This document shows positions 45,635-55,630 of a stretch of DNA of 64,000 nucleotides, piece after piece; position 1 is the stretch's first letter, and each line of letters opens with the position of its first letter. The DNA lies in NCBI GenBank assembly GCA_030147855.1, contig JASBUO010000041.1, positions 1 through 64,000 on the forward strand. The letters are read 5' to 3'. The notes beneath the pieces were generated by a model, which was not told where the DNA came from, did not search any database, and worked only from the letters and a program-made list of their open reading frames with translations. Source of the stretch: Gammaproteobacteria bacterium (GTDB taxonomy: Bacteria > Pseudomonadota > Gammaproteobacteria > Legionellales > Legionellaceae). The position numbers were made by a program, and so were the translations under genes.

Positions 45635-47035
45635 TTAACGCTTTTTCTTTTTTTTCACCCAAGCCATCATACGTTTTCTATGCTTTAACTGTGTATTTGT
45701 TAGTGTATTTTTCTTTCCTTCGTATGGGTTGTCACCACCTTTAAACTGTATTTTGAGGGGTGTACCCACAAGTTTCAATCGTGTTGTATATTCTTTACTT
45801 AAATAGCGTGCATAACTTGCGGGCAGTTCGTCTACCTGATTGCCATGAATCACAACAAGCGGTGGGTTATGTCCACCTGCATGCGCGTAGCGTAATTTGA
45901 TACGTCGACCGCGTACTAATGGTGGTGGATGTTTTGCAACTGAGTCTTGTAAAATGCGCGTCAGCTCTGACGTTGACAATGGCTTCGTCGCTGAGTGATA
46001 CGCTGCATTAATATCTTTAAATAAACGACCCACCCCTGAACCATGCAACGCTGAAATAAAATGAAATTCCGCAAACGCTGCAAATTGCAGCTTTCTCAAA
46101 ATCGATGCTTTAATGTGATCTTTATGACTATCATCGAGGCCATCCCACTTATTTGCGGCAATCACAAGTGCACGCCCCGAGTTAATGATAAACCCAATTA
46201 AATGTAAATCTTGATCCGTTAAGTCTTCTTTAGCATCAATCAGCATCACACAAACATGTGCGTCCTGAATTGAGCCTAGTGTTTTGATAATAGAAAACTT
46301 TTCTATTTTTTCATTGACACGTGAACGTCTACGAATGCCTGCGGTATCCACCAAAATATATTGTTTTGAACCGCGCTCAAAAGGCACTTCGATACTGTCT
46401 CTCGTCGTGCCTGGCATATCGTATACCACCACACGTTCTTCGCCCAATATACGATTTACCAAGGTTGATTTACCAACATTAGGGCGCCCAATAATGGCAA
46501 CACGAATAACACCGTCTTTTTTAGCTTTAGGTACTGGCGTCTCAGGAGGAAAATCAGCTGTTACAGTTTGCAATAACTGTTGAATACCCCGCCCATGAGT
46601 TGCAGAAATAGGATAAATATCTGCAAAACCGAGTGTTTGAAAGTCAGCACACACAACAGTTTCATCTAGACCATCAGTTTTGTTTACTAATAAATGAATG
46701 TGTTTACCATGCTTCCTTAAATGCTGTGCAATTTTTTCATCGGTTGGTGTAAGGCCTGCTTGCGCATCGACTAAAAAGAAAACATGTGTTGCTTCTTCTA
46801 AAGCACGCTCAGACTGAGATGCCATCAAGGCATCAACCGCCAAGTCTTCAACCCCAATTCCCCCTGTATCAACCACTAAGAAGGATTTGCCATCAAATGA
46901 CGCCTCACCATACTGTCTATCGCGTGTTAAACCTGGAAAGTCAGCAACCAACGCATCACTTGTACGCGTTAACCGATTAAACAGGGTCGATTTTCCAACG
47001 TTTGGACGCCCCACAAAAACAATCGTTGGTCGCAT
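45635..47035 (-). CDS. der: GTPase Der (EngA), ribosome assembly
   Basis: This 466-residue protein has two tandem GTPase domains, each with a P loop ([12 protein letters not shown] and [12 protein letters not shown]), DTGG/DTAG G3 and NKTD/NKWD G4 motifs, followed by a KH-like domain. It is needed for 50S subunit maturation. The C terminus is Lys-rich ([11 protein letters not shown]). It is the last gene of the ndk-to-der cluster and lies 9 bases after bamB. Confidence 0.97.
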   Translation of the reverse strand: MRPTIVFVGRPNVGKSTLFNRLTRTSDALVADFPGLTRDRQYGEASFDGKSFLVVDTGGIGVEDLAVDALMASQSERALEEATHVFFLVDAQAGLTPTDEKIAQHLRKHGKHIHLLVNKTDGLDETVVCADFQTLGFADIYPISATHGRGIQQLLQTVTADFPPETPVPKAKKDGVIRVAIIGRPNVGKSTLVNRILGEERVVVYDMPGTTRDSIEVPFERGSKQYILVDTAGIRRRSRVNEKIEKFSIIKTLGSIQDAHVCVMLIDAKEDLTDQDLHLIGFIINSGRALVIAANKWDGLDDSHKDHIKASILRKLQFAAFAEFHFISALHGSGVGRLFKDINAAYHSATKPLSTSELTRILQDSVAKHPPPLVRGRRIKLRYAHAGGHNPPLVVIHGNQVDELPASYARYLSKEYTTRLKLVGTPLKIQFKGGDNPYEGKKNTLTNTQLKHRKRMMAWVKKKKKR

Positions 47036-47044
47036 AAATATACC

Positions 47045-48199
47045 TTAACCCTTCACTGAAAAACAATGCAACTGCCCTGATGCAGTCATTACATAAACAT
47101 GATTTGCATCAACCAATGGCCCAACTGTCACAGCACTCCCTAATGAATGGCGCGCAACAAAGTCACCGTGTTTAGCATCTAATAAGTGCAATTCACCTTT
47201 TTTATCACCCACAATTAAATGCCCTCCCATCAAAACAGGCTCGGTTACACCGCGCGCTTTCAATGCTGTTTGCTTCCATTTCACCTGTCCATCACTACGA
47301 CCAACAGACCATAATACATCTTGATTATCTGTCATGTAGAGCATACTTGAGTCGATGGCTAAGTCTTTGTAAGTGGAAAGAAGCTTTGTCCAGACAAAGT
47401 CTCCTCGCCTGAGTGACATTGCAACCAAATACCCTTGATAGTTTGCGAGATACGCAATATCTCCTCTCACAATCGGGGTTGCACTGATGTCAACCAGTTT
47501 TTCTACATCACTCGAACCACTTGCATAAGCAATACTTCTTTGCCATACAACCCGCCCAGTTTCTAATTCAATGGCATCAAGCTTTCCATCAGAAAAACCA
47601 GCCAATACAAGGTTCCCATAACGGACAGGTGATGATGCAGCTTTTAAAACTAATGATGAAGTACCATGGTCAAGCACCCAAATTTTTGCACCTGTTTCTC
47701 TATCAAATGCATAAAGACGCCCATCCACTGTTTTAACGACTACACGATTTTCAACCAACAAAGGCGTTGCAAGCACATCACCTGAAACGCGTGCCTTCCA
47801 AAGAACGTGGCCGTTTTTCTGATCCAACATTAAAATATTAGCTTTATTGGTTGCAAGCACCAAACGATCAAATTTTGCAGCAGGGCCACTAATTAAGTGT
47901 TCATCCAACTGTTTCGACCATTTTACACGGCCTGTTTTGGGGTGAATGGCTTTTACCACGCCATTGGACGTTGCCGCATAAATCATGTGTCCATCAAGTA
48001 CGGGAGCAAGATGCAGATATGTTTCTTTTGTTTTTACTTTCCCAAATGAAACCGTCCAGCAAGGCACCCATGTTGCCTTTGAAACAATCGGACTTAAAAT
48101 TCCAGGTACAGGAGTGTTATCTTTGCCTAACCAAAAGTCATCTATGGTTGTACAGCCCTGTAGCCCCACCAAAAAAAATACTATTAACCATCGAGCCAT
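47045..48199 (-). CDS. bamB: Outer membrane assembly lipoprotein BamB
   Basis: This 384-residue protein has a lipobox (FLVGLQGCTT) and repeating PQQ-type blades (for example HPKTGRVKWSKQLD and DRETGAKIWVLDHG) that form an eight-bladed propeller. BamB assists BamA in folding outer-membrane proteins. The length matches E. coli BamB (392). The gene is in its conserved place between yfgM and der. Confidence 0.95.
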   Translation of the reverse strand: MARWLIVFFLVGLQGCTTIDDFWLGKDNTPVPGILSPIVSKATWVPCWTVSFGKVKTKETYLHLAPVLDGHMIYAATSNGVVKAIHPKTGRVKWSKQLDEHLISGPAAKFDRLVLATNKANILMLDQKNGHVLWKARVSGDVLATPLLVENRVVVKTVDGRLYAFDRETGAKIWVLDHGTSSLVLKAASSPVRYGNLVLAGFSDGKLDAIELETGRVVWQRSIAYASGSSDVEKLVDISATPIVRGDIAYLANYQGYLVAMSLRRGDFVWTKLLSTYKDLAIDSSMLYMTDNQDVLWSVGRSDGQVKWKQTALKARGVTEPVLMGGHLIVGDKKGELHLLDAKHGDFVARHSLGSAVTVGPLVDANHVYVMTASGQLHCFSVKG

Positions 48200-48220
48200 A
48201 AGCCCTTACACCCCTTGTAT

Positions 48221-48874
48221 TTAAGCCGAATGCGCAGCACCTGTGAGAGTTGCTAATTCGTTTGATTTCATTTCTAAAAACACGTTACCAACGCCACGCA
48301 GTTTCACTTCTTCACGCGCCTCACGGTATAATGCCTCTGCTTCATCATAACGCCCAGTTGCTGCGTACACATCTCCTTTGAGCTCATCAATTAAAGGCTT
48401 ATATGTTGTACCATTAGTTTCGTCTAAATACTTTAATGCCTTATCAAACTCTTTTTCTGCAATCCATAATCGCGCCAAACGAATGCGTGCAACTTGTTGC
48501 AATGCGGGCATTTTAGCATACAACGCAACATGTTCGAGCTCTCGCGCCGCATCTTCCCACTTGGTTTCCGAAACCCAGTGTTTTGCAAGCATGAGCCGTG
48601 CAGCATCTCCATACACTGTTTTAGGATAATTTTTTACAAGTGCCTTCGCATATGCTTCAATGGCACTAGATTCTTGGTTAGCTGTCGCAGCCATTAACTG
48701 CTCATACGCCTGTGACGCTTCAAGTCTTACTTTATCTGTATGCCATGTCCAATAGCGATACCCTGCAACCACTAAAAGCACTACGGATAAAAGGGTTGTA
48801 ATCCAACGCTGGTGACGCTGCCACCAAGCTTTAATTGCTTCTAATTGCTCCGCTTCTGTCATATAAATTGACAC
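48221..48874 (-). CDS. yfgM: YfgM-like TPR membrane protein
   Basis: This 217-residue protein has one N-terminal membrane helix (about 23-42) and a periplasmic TPR region with alternating helices, such as GDAARLMLAKHWV and KEFDKALKYLDETNG. YfgM works with PpiD as a chaperone complex at the translocon. The start is GTG with AGGAGAG 6 bases upstream. It is 18 bases after hisS, in the conserved order. Confidence 0.92.
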   Translation of the reverse strand: MSIYMTEAEQLEAIKAWWQRHQRWITTLLSVVLLVVAGYRYWTWHTDKVRLEASQAYEQLMAATANQESSAIEAYAKALVKNYPKTVYGDAARLMLAKHWVSETKWEDAARELEHVALYAKMPALQQVARIRLARLWIAEKEFDKALKYLDETNGTTYKPLIDELKGDVYAATGRYDEAEALYREAREEVKLRGVGNVFLEMKSNELATLTGAAHSA

Positions 48875-48892
48875 GTTTAGCTCTCCTTTGTA

Positions 48893-50173
48893 TTAATCCA
48901 CAAAATAGGTTTGCATTGCAGATACAATTTCTGCCTGGGGTACACACTGCTGTACAGCATTTTCTCGTAAATCTTTAATGCTAATGGTCTGATTCGCCAT
49001 TTCCTCTTCGCCAAGAATCAGTGCAAGTCGTGCGCCACTTTTATCTGCCTTTTTAAATTGTGTTTTAAAACGACCCCCTGTTGTATGCACCATAATACGC
49101 CACGAGGGCATTGCTGCACGAATAGTTTCAGCAAGTGCTATTGCTCGCAGTTCGGCTGCCGCATCAAAAGCCATCACATAAGCCGTTAACTCAGGCTCTT
49201 TCAATATTGATGCATCACGCAATTGCATCAACAGTAACAAACGCTCAAGCCCCATCGCAAAGCCAACTGCCGGGGTTGGTACTCCCCCTAACTGCTCAAC
49301 TAAACAGTCAAAGCGCCCACCTGCACATACAGTTGCTTGACTACCCAGCTCTGTTGTGACCCACTCAAACACGGTGTGCTCATAATAATCGAGTCCTCGC
49401 ACCAAGCGGGGGTTCACTTGATAAGCAACTCCTAATGCATCAAGGCCTGCACAAAATGTTTCAAAATATGTGCGACTTTCACCGGTTAAGCTATCAATCA
49501 GCTGTGGCGCTGCTTCAATCAGTGCTTGCATATCTGGATTTTTGCTATCCAAAATACGTAGTGGGTTACGGCTTAACCGCTTTTTGCTGTCTTCATCCAG
49601 TAATGACGCGTGCGTACTTAAATAAGCGACCAATCGTTCGCGATATTGCGCACGTTCAAGTACCGTGCCTAAGGTATTCACTTGCAGCGTTAAGGTATCA
49701 GTTAAGCCAAGCATTTTCCAAAGCTTCGCTGAAAGCAGTATTATTTCAAGCTCAATCGAAACCCCTGCCGCACCAAACACTTCTAGACCCAATTGCTGAA
49801 ACTGTCGGTAGCGCCCTTTTTGTGGCTTCTCATACCTAAACATGGGTCCTACATACCAAAATTTTTGGACACCCTCTCGAAGCAGCCCATGCTCAAGACA
49901 TGCACGCACACATCCGGCTGTTCCTTCGGGTCTTAATGTGACACTTTCCCCATTTCTATCCAGAAAGGTATACATCTCTTTTTCGACAATATCTGTCACT
50001 TCACCAATAGAGCGCTTAAAAAGTGCTGTGCTCTCAAGATAGGGCGTTCGAAACTCATGATACCCATAAGCAGTTGCACAATCAGCAAAAGCACGCTCTA
50101 AAAAACGTACTCCATAACTTTCTTTAGGTAATACATCATTCATGCCACGAATGGCTTGAATTTTCTCACTCAT
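48893..50173 (-). CDS. hisS: Histidyl-tRNA synthetase
   Basis: This 426-residue class IIa synthetase starts with the typical IQAIRGMNDVLP. Motif 2 is GPMFRYEKPQKGRYRQFQQLG; the histidine-binding LVRGLDYYEHTVFEWV and GGRFDCLVEQLGG follow, and the motif 3 region is GFAMGLERLL. The ATG at 50173 overlaps the end of rodZ by 8 bases; a longer frame to 50257 lies inside rodZ and is unlikely. In E. coli, ispG sits between rodZ and hisS; it is missing here. Confidence 0.96.
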   Translation of the reverse strand: MSEKIQAIRGMNDVLPKESYGVRFLERAFADCATAYGYHEFRTPYLESTALFKRSIGEVTDIVEKEMYTFLDRNGESVTLRPEGTAGCVRACLEHGLLREGVQKFWYVGPMFRYEKPQKGRYRQFQQLGLEVFGAAGVSIELEIILLSAKLWKMLGLTDTLTLQVNTLGTVLERAQYRERLVAYLSTHASLLDEDSKKRLSRNPLRILDSKNPDMQALIEAAPQLIDSLTGESRTYFETFCAGLDALGVAYQVNPRLVRGLDYYEHTVFEWVTTELGSQATVCAGGRFDCLVEQLGGVPTPAVGFAMGLERLLLLMQLRDASILKEPELTAYVMAFDAAAELRAIALAETIRAAMPSWRIMVHTTGGRFKTQFKKADKSGARLALILGEEEMANQTISIKDLRENAVQQCVPQAEIVSAMQTYFVD

Positions 50174-50732
50174 CCTTAAACTCCATCGGTGGGAGCTTTT
50201 GTTTCGATGACAACAAGGAGCGCATGTTCGATAAATCGGTGAGTCTGATGTCTGCATCAGAAGAAAGCGTTGCTGTGTCAGCTGCTTTTACATGGGCTGA
50301 GAATAAAGTTTCTACGTCTTTGCTTTTAAGCCACCAACCTAAAACAGCCACCAAAACAACGAGCGCAAAAAAACCAGCACCCCATCGCGCCCAATGCTCT
50401 GTCCGGTTTGTTTGCTTACGACTTTGCCACAACGTACGTTCAGATGATGTTTCGTCCTCGTGGTAAACTTGATGAAACAGCTCAAGTAAAGGCACTGAGT
50501 CTACCTCTAGTAAATTTGCATAAGCACGCAAATAACCCTTAATAAACACCGACTCAGGCATTTCTTCATAGGCATCTGCTTCTAATAGTTCAATCACACG
50601 CACCCGCAAATGTAACTTACTCGCAACATATTCGATGCTATGCCCGCTTTTCTCTCGCATCGATGCAAGCTTTGCACCAGGTCTATCGGTCCAAGACGTT
50701 TCATCTGGGTCTAGGGTTGTTGTTGTATTCAT
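50166..50732 (-). CDS. rodZ: RodZ-like cell-shape protein, short form
   Basis: This 188-residue protein has an N-terminal helix-turn-helix (about 18-85: GAKLASMREKSGHSIEYVAS and FIKGYLRAYANLLEVD) and one membrane helix (about 118-135). The periplasmic part is only about 50 residues and lacks the usual DUF4115 domain, so it is much shorter than E. coli RodZ (337). It anchors MreB to the membrane in known members. It overlaps hisS by 8 bases. Confidence 0.88.
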   Translation of the reverse strand: MNTTTTLDPDETSWTDRPGAKLASMREKSGHSIEYVASKLHLRVRVIELLEADAYEEMPESVFIKGYLRAYANLLEVDSVPLLELFHQVYHEDETSSERTLWQSRKQTNRTEHWARWGAGFFALVVLVAVLGWWLKSKDVETLFSAHVKAADTATLSSDADIRLTDLSNMRSLLSSKQKLPPMEFKDE

Positions 50733-50799
50733 TCACATACTCCCAAAGAAGATGGTGTGAGGCATTATAACCGCGAAGCGCCCCATCTGGATATACCTT

Positions 50800-51936
50800 T
50801 TATGAGGCTTCCCGCTTTGCCTTATCAAAGTGCAAAGTTTGCCAACGCAATGCACGACGAGTTTTGTCAGTCACTTTGCCTGCTAACTGCCCACACGCAG
50901 CGTCAATATCATCCCCACGAGTTTTGCGAGTAATGGTATTAATACCTTTTGCGATTAATCTATCTCGAAAAGCAAAAATGGCCTTTTGAGAGGAACGTGT
51001 ATACTGCGTCATTGGAAATGGATTAAATGGTATTAAATTCACTTTTGCAGGTACATCGCGCAACAAACGAATGAGCTCATCTGCGTGTTCAAGTGTATCA
51101 TTCACGCCCGCTAACATCACATACTCAAACGTCACCACACGCTTATCAGTAAAATAAGTGCGACATACATCCATCAGCTCCGCTAAAGGATATTTTTTAT
51201 TCAGCGGCACAAGCTCATTGCGTAGAGCATCATTCGGTGCATGTAGCGATACTGCAAGTGATACATCACTGTGTTCACGCAACCGCTTCATATCTGGAAT
51301 AACGCCTGAGGTACTCAGTGTAACACGACGTTTGGACAAACCATACGCACAGTCGTCCATCATTAAATTCATCGCCTTAACCACTGCATCAAAATTAAGC
51401 AACGGCTCTCCCATGCCCATCATCACCACATTCGTAACCCGTTGATGATGTATATCTTCATCACGCCTTAAAGCGTGTACAGCAAGCCACATCTGGCCGA
51501 TAATTTCAGCTGTTGTTAGGTTACGATTAAATCCTTGCTTTGCCGTCGAGCAAAAACTGCAATTGAGTGCGCAACCCACTTGAGATGACACACACAACGT
51601 CCCGCGACTCACTTCAGGAATAAAAACTGTCTCAATTGAGTTGCCACAAGAGAGCTTAATTAACCACTTACGAGTACCATCACTCGACTTTTGGCACGTG
51701 ATAACCTCTGGCAGCTCAAGCGTTGCTTTTTCTTTCAGTAGCGCACGCAGCGACTTACTCAAGTTCGTCATCGTATCTACATCAAGACAGCCTTCTTGAT
51801 GTATCCACTTCGTTACTTGTTTTGCACGATAAGGTTTCTCACCCAAGGTTTCAAAAAAGGCCCGTAGGCCTTTTTCATCAAAGTCAAGTAAGTTTACCTT
51901 TGAGGGTGTTTGTTCAGCCACGTCGGCAAAGCTCAT
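50800..51936 (-). CDS. rlmN: 23S rRNA/tRNA adenine-C2 methyltransferase RlmN
   Basis: This 378-residue radical SAM enzyme methylates A2503 of 23S rRNA and A37 of some tRNAs. The cluster motif [14 protein letters not shown] is near residue 120, with GMGEPLLN and AVSLHAPND following, and the two conserved catalytic Cys residues are present (one near the C terminus in [11 protein letters not shown]). The ATG at 51936 lies inside the end of ndk (23-base overlap); a GTG 15 bases further downstream is an alternative start. A frame to 52071 is unlikely. Confidence 0.94.
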   Translation of the reverse strand: MSFADVAEQTPSKVNLLDFDEKGLRAFFETLGEKPYRAKQVTKWIHQEGCLDVDTMTNLSKSLRALLKEKATLELPEVITCQKSSDGTRKWLIKLSCGNSIETVFIPEVSRGTLCVSSQVGCALNCSFCSTAKQGFNRNLTTAEIIGQMWLAVHALRRDEDIHHQRVTNVVMMGMGEPLLNFDAVVKAMNLMMDDCAYGLSKRRVTLSTSGVIPDMKRLREHSDVSLAVSLHAPNDALRNELVPLNKKYPLAELMDVCRTYFTDKRVVTFEYVMLAGVNDTLEHADELIRLLRDVPAKVNLIPFNPFPMTQYTRSSQKAIFAFRDRLIAKGINTITRKTRGDDIDAACGQLAGKVTDKTRRALRWQTLHFDKAKREAS

Positions 51937-52342
51937 CTTCTGTAAAGAAAAATGCCACTTCTTCACGTGCTGTATCAGCCCCATCTGAACCATGAACTGC
52001 ATTTGCGTCAATACTATCTGCGAAGTTTGCACGAATCGTGCCAGGAGCTGCTTCTTTAGGATTGGTTGCACCCATAATATCGCGGTGCTTTAAAATTGCA
52101 TTATCTCCTTCTAAGGCTTGTACCATCACAGGGCCTGAAATCATGAAGTTCACTAAGTCGTTAAAGAATGGACGCTCTTTGTGTACCGCATAAAATGCTT
52201 CGGCTTGCTCACGTGATAACCGTAGCATTTTTGCTGCTACAATGTTAAGGCCTGCTTCTTCAAACTGCGTGTAAATCTTCCCAATGACTGATTTTGCAAT
52301 CGCATCTGGTTTAATAATTGACAACGTTAATTCTTTTGACAT
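51914..52342 (-). CDS. ndk: Nucleoside diphosphate kinase
   Basis: This 142-residue enzyme balances NTP pools by transferring the gamma phosphate through a phospho-His. The start [17 protein letters not shown] is typical, and the active His lies in [20 protein letters not shown] lies 5 bases before the ATG at 52342, and a TATAAT box lies 66 bases upstream. First gene of the ndk-rlmN-rodZ-hisS-yfgM-bamB-der cluster. Confidence 0.97.
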   Translation of the reverse strand: MSKELTLSIIKPDAIAKSVIGKIYTQFEEAGLNIVAAKMLRLSREQAEAFYAVHKERPFFNDLVNFMISGPVMVQALEGDNAILKHRDIMGATNPKEAAPGTIRANFADSIDANAVHGSDGADTAREEVAFFFTEDELCRRG

Positions 52343-52407
52343 AGTTACTCCACACACTAAAATTTATTAAAATTTTACAAATAGCTCAAAATCCATAAGA
52401 AGCGCGC

Positions 52408-52413
52408 ATTATA
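52408..52413 (-). promoter_or_regulatory. -10 box of ndk
   Basis: A perfect TATAAT on the minus strand, with TTGGCC about 19 bases upstream as a possible weak -35. It implies a leader of about 60 bases. Confidence 0.5.
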
Positions 52414-52478
52414 CACGAATCAGGTATCATTAGGCCAACTTTTCTAACACTTCTCCTAAAAGAATACAAAAAGCGGTC

Positions 52479-52484
52479 TATAAT
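52479..52484 (+). promoter_or_regulatory. -10 box of the 95-residue protein gene
   Basis: A perfect TATAAT on the plus strand, 37 bases before the start at 52521. The -35 region (CTAAAA) is poor. Confidence 0.45.
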
Positions 52485-52520
52485 TAGGTGTACCAATGAC
52501 TTTGTAAGCGAGTTTGAGAG

Positions 52521-52808
52521 ATGGCCATATTAGATCCGCGGCGCATTTTGTTTTTCGAAACTTCAGAAGAAAATATACCCGATGATCTCGTTGAACGTAC
52601 CATTAAACACATTGATACCATTAACCAAATACAACACAACGACTTCGAAAAACGCATTCAAACATCACTGGTGTTGCTTGAACTATCGAAAGAATACCCT
52701 CAGGCCATACAAGAGCAAATTGCAGCTGAAATCGATGTATTTCTACAAGCCATTCAAGACGACCAGGAAGATTACGGCGCTCAAGACCTTAGTTCGCTAA
52801 GCCTTTAA
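52521..52808 (+). CDS. Conserved-looking small acidic protein, unknown function
   Basis: This 95-residue acidic protein has no membrane or signal segment. It is predicted largely helical (LVERTIKHIDTINQIQHND and LVLLELSKEYPQAIQEQI) and ends in DDQEDYGAQDLSSLSL. I do not recognise it. It has GAGAG before the ATG and a TATAAT box 37 bases upstream, which support a real gene. Its end overlaps the end of pyrD by 20 bases in convergent orientation. Confidence 0.65.
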   Translation: MAILDPRRILFFETSEENIPDDLVERTIKHIDTINQIQHNDFEKRIQTSLVLLELSKEYPQAIQEQIAAEIDVFLQAIQDDQEDYGAQDLSSLSL

Positions 52809-53787
52809 CAATATCCCTAATTAAGCGCGGCCCCTCATACACCAAGCCTGAATACAGCTGAAGCAATGAGGCGCCCGCCCGAATACGCGCCCGAGCTTCA
52901 TCAGCACTATCAATACCACCCGACGCAATCAGTGCTAAGTCGTTACCTACTACAGCCCTCGCAAGCTTTAAACATGCCATTGCACGTGCCGCAAGCGGTC
53001 TACCACTTGCCCCACCTAAAGATTGCTCAAATTGTGTACCTCTAAAAGCCACACGCGAAACAGTGGTGTTAGTTAAAATCATGCCATCTAGGCCTTGTTC
53101 CACTAAGCACTGAGCCATACCTCGAATCGACTCATCCGGCTCATCAGGAGAAACCTTCACTGCAAAGGGTATATACCGCCCATGCTCATCCGAAAGTCTT
53201 TTACGCGCTTCAATAAACTGTGCCATTAAAGCAGCGAAACGACTTTTATGCTGTAAGTCACGAAGACCTGGTGTGTTGGGCGACGAAATATTAATTGCGA
53301 TATAGTCAGCATGCGCATACACGCGCTTTAGACAATATTCATAGTCAAGCCACACACGCTCAGTTGGTGTGCTCATATTAGGTACAATACTCACACCAAG
53401 CACCCCATCAAAATGCGTTTGCTGGATACGCTCAACAAAGGCATCTACTCCTTCATTATTAAAACCCATCCGGTTGATGAGTGCATGCAATTTCGGTGCA
53501 CGAAACATGCGTGGCTTAGCGTGACCTGGCTGTGCTTTTGGCGTAACCGTGCCTGCTTCAAGAAAAGCACACCCAAGCTTTGATAAAGGCTCTAAATATT
53601 TCCCATCTTTATCAAATCCTGCAGCAAGTCCAACAGGATGCTTAAAGTTTAATCCCATCACTTTAACAGGATGCTTCCCCGGCAGTTTAAAGCAAAAATC
53701 TGGTGTATACCGCAACATTTTTAAGGTGGTTTCATGCGTCCACTCTGCATCGAAATACCCTGCTACACTTCGAAAAATGCTGTACAC
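52789..53787 (-). CDS. pyrD: Dihydroorotate dehydrogenase (quinone)
   Basis: This 332-residue class 2 enzyme oxidises dihydroorotate to orotate with electrons to quinone, in pyrimidine synthesis. The N-terminal helices for membrane contact precede FKHPVGLAAGFDKDG; NISSPNTPGLRDLQ holds the substrate site, and IASGGIDSADEARARIRAGASLLQLYSGLVYEGP binds FMN. The start is GTG with AAGGAG upstream. It is divergent from trhO and overlaps the end of the 95-residue gene. Confidence 0.95.
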   Translation of the reverse strand: MYSIFRSVAGYFDAEWTHETTLKMLRYTPDFCFKLPGKHPVKVMGLNFKHPVGLAAGFDKDGKYLEPLSKLGCAFLEAGTVTPKAQPGHAKPRMFRAPKLHALINRMGFNNEGVDAFVERIQQTHFDGVLGVSIVPNMSTPTERVWLDYEYCLKRVYAHADYIAINISSPNTPGLRDLQHKSRFAALMAQFIEARKRLSDEHGRYIPFAVKVSPDEPDESIRGMAQCLVEQGLDGMILTNTTVSRVAFRGTQFEQSLGGASGRPLAARAMACLKLARAVVGNDLALIASGGIDSADEARARIRAGASLLQLYSGLVYEGPRLIRDIVKGLAN

Positions 53788-53868
53788 CCCTCACTCCTTA
53801 AAAAAAACACTATATGTGTGTTATATTATCGCGTTTCATCTATTAAAAACCATCATGAGGAAATATTT

Positions 53869-54567
53869 ATGCACGCTTACACCGTCGCATCATGTTATCT
53901 ATTTACACCCCTTGAGAAGCTCGATGCACTCAAATCCATTTTTTTAAAAGCCATGAAGCGCCACGATATTTTAGGCACCTTTATTTTAGCTTCAGAAGGC
54001 TTAAATGCAGGGTTTGCTGGCACCCCCGAAAATATGCGTGCTTTTTATAAGTTCTTAACTGCTGAGGCACGTTTCGCACCTTTAAAATTTAAGGAAACCT
54101 ATACAGACATCATGCCCTTTGAACGTAGAAAAGTGAAACTGCGTGAAGAAATCGTTACTCTAGGTGTGCCAGGCATTACCGCTCTTAAAACACACGAAAC
54201 CCACCTCTCGCCTGAAGCATGGAATGAACTCCTAGACGATCCCGATGTGCTGGTCATTGATGCACGTAATGACTATGAATTTGCGCTGGGAAAATTTAAG
54301 GGGGCTATCGATCCAAACATTAAAACATTTCGCGATTTTCCTGAGTACATTAAAAAAAATCTACTCGATAAAAAGAAAACTAAACTTGCAACCTACTGTA
54401 CCGGTGGCATTCGCTGTGAAAAATCAACCGCTTACTTCCAAAGCCTCGGATTTGAAAAGGTGTATCAGTTAGACGGTGGCATTTTAAATTATATCGACAA
54501 AATGCCTACAGAAAAGTCTTACTGGGAAGGCGAGTGTTTTGTGTTTGACGACAGGGTTGCAGTTTGA
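53869..54567 (+). CDS. trhO: tRNA uridine-34 hydroxylase TrhO, rhodanese family
   Basis: This 232-residue protein hydroxylates U34 of certain tRNAs using oxygen. The N-terminal acylphosphatase-like domain (SEGLNAGFAGTPENM) and the rhodanese domain with the active Cys in TYCTGGIRCEKS near residue 185 are present. E. coli TrhO (350) has an additional C-terminal part that is missing here, as in many shorter members. GAGG lies 7 bases before the ATG at 53869. The gene faces galE. Confidence 0.9.
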   Translation: MHAYTVASCYLFTPLEKLDALKSIFLKAMKRHDILGTFILASEGLNAGFAGTPENMRAFYKFLTAEARFAPLKFKETYTDIMPFERRKVKLREEIVTLGVPGITALKTHETHLSPEAWNELLDDPDVLVIDARNDYEFALGKFKGAIDPNIKTFRDFPEYIKKNLLDKKKTKLATYCTGGIRCEKSTAYFQSLGFEKVYQLDGGILNYIDKMPTEKSYWEGECFVFDDRVAV

Positions 54568-54609
54568 GCACAATAGCATAGTAGCATTTCTACGAACATA
54601 AGGCCCTCA

Positions 54610-55608
54610 CTATACACCCCAGACATCCCCAACAATCCTATCTAAATCGTGCGTTGGCTTCCATCCAAGTATCTGCAACGCACGTGTTGTATCAGCATAC
54701 ACCGCCATTAAGTCTCCTGGACGACGAGGCTCATCTTGCATGGGTATTTGAACACCATTCACCGTCTCAAATCGCTCGACCATTTCAAGCACAGTATATC
54801 CTTTACCATTTCCCAAATTAAACACATGAAATCCTGCTTGTTTATCCATAAAATAAAGTGCTTGAAGATGTGCATCTACCAAATCAACCACATGAATATA
54901 ATCCCGAATAGCTGTGCCATCACGCGTCTCATAATCTCGTCCATATACCGATAAATAGGCCTTTTCCCCCCGCGCCACTTTTAAAATGGCTGATAGCAAA
55001 CTCTTGTCTTTATCCGCTAGTAAAACGGACGTAAGCACACCAGAGCTATCAGCCCCTGCCACATTAAAATAGCGTAATGCAACCGCGCGTAAGTCAGGGT
55101 AAGCTGCTATGCCATCAGATAATATTGTTTCTGCCATATGCTTGCTTTTGCCATAAGGCGTTGCTGATTGAACTGGGCTGTCTTCACGGCAAGGCTGCTT
55201 TGCATCAGGCGAATATACAGCTGCCGTTGATGAAAAAACGATGCGATAGACGCCTGCGTCATAAGCTTCTTGAAATAAATTCAAACTCGCACCCACATTG
55301 TTTTCATAATAAATAAATGGTGCATCAAGAGAACCAGATGCATCTTTTACTGCAGCAAAATGTACAATGCCGTCAATCTTTTTGTGCTGCCTAAATAAGT
55401 CATGAGTTGCAGCACGATCGCATAAATCAATGGAGACAAATTCCACCCTATCTGGGCTTTTCGCATGTGTTACAATAGTATCTAACACTGCTTTAGATGC
55501 ATCGGTTGCTACATTATCCAGCAGCAATAGCGTGTGTTCCTCTGCCAGCGCCCTCAAGCAAAAATGACTCCCAATATAACCTAAAGCACCCGTCACAAGT
55601 ACATGCAT
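54610..55608 (-). CDS. galE: UDP-glucose 4-epimerase
   Basis: This 332-residue short-chain dehydrogenase converts UDP-glucose and UDP-galactose. The NAD site VTGALGYIGSHF, the Ser in FSSTAAVY and the YxxxK pair in TPYGKSK are visible; the nucleotide-sugar segment VALRYFNVAGADSSG is typical. It follows the HlyD gene by 22 bases as the last gene of the polysaccharide operon and would supply galactose (or, if broad, N-acetylgalactosamine) units. Confidence 0.94.
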   Translation of the reverse strand: MHVLVTGALGYIGSHFCLRALAEEHTLLLLDNVATDASKAVLDTIVTHAKSPDRVEFVSIDLCDRAATHDLFRQHKKIDGIVHFAAVKDASGSLDAPFIYYENNVGASLNLFQEAYDAGVYRIVFSSTAAVYSPDAKQPCREDSPVQSATPYGKSKHMAETILSDGIAAYPDLRAVALRYFNVAGADSSGVLTSVLLADKDKSLLSAILKVARGEKAYLSVYGRDYETRDGTAIRDYIHVVDLVDAHLQALYFMDKQAGFHVFNLGNGKGYTVLEMVERFETVNGVQIPMQDEPRRPGDLMAVYADTTRALQILGWKPTHDLDRIVGDVWGV

Positions 55609-55630
55609 ATGCTCATTTCCTTATTGAAAA

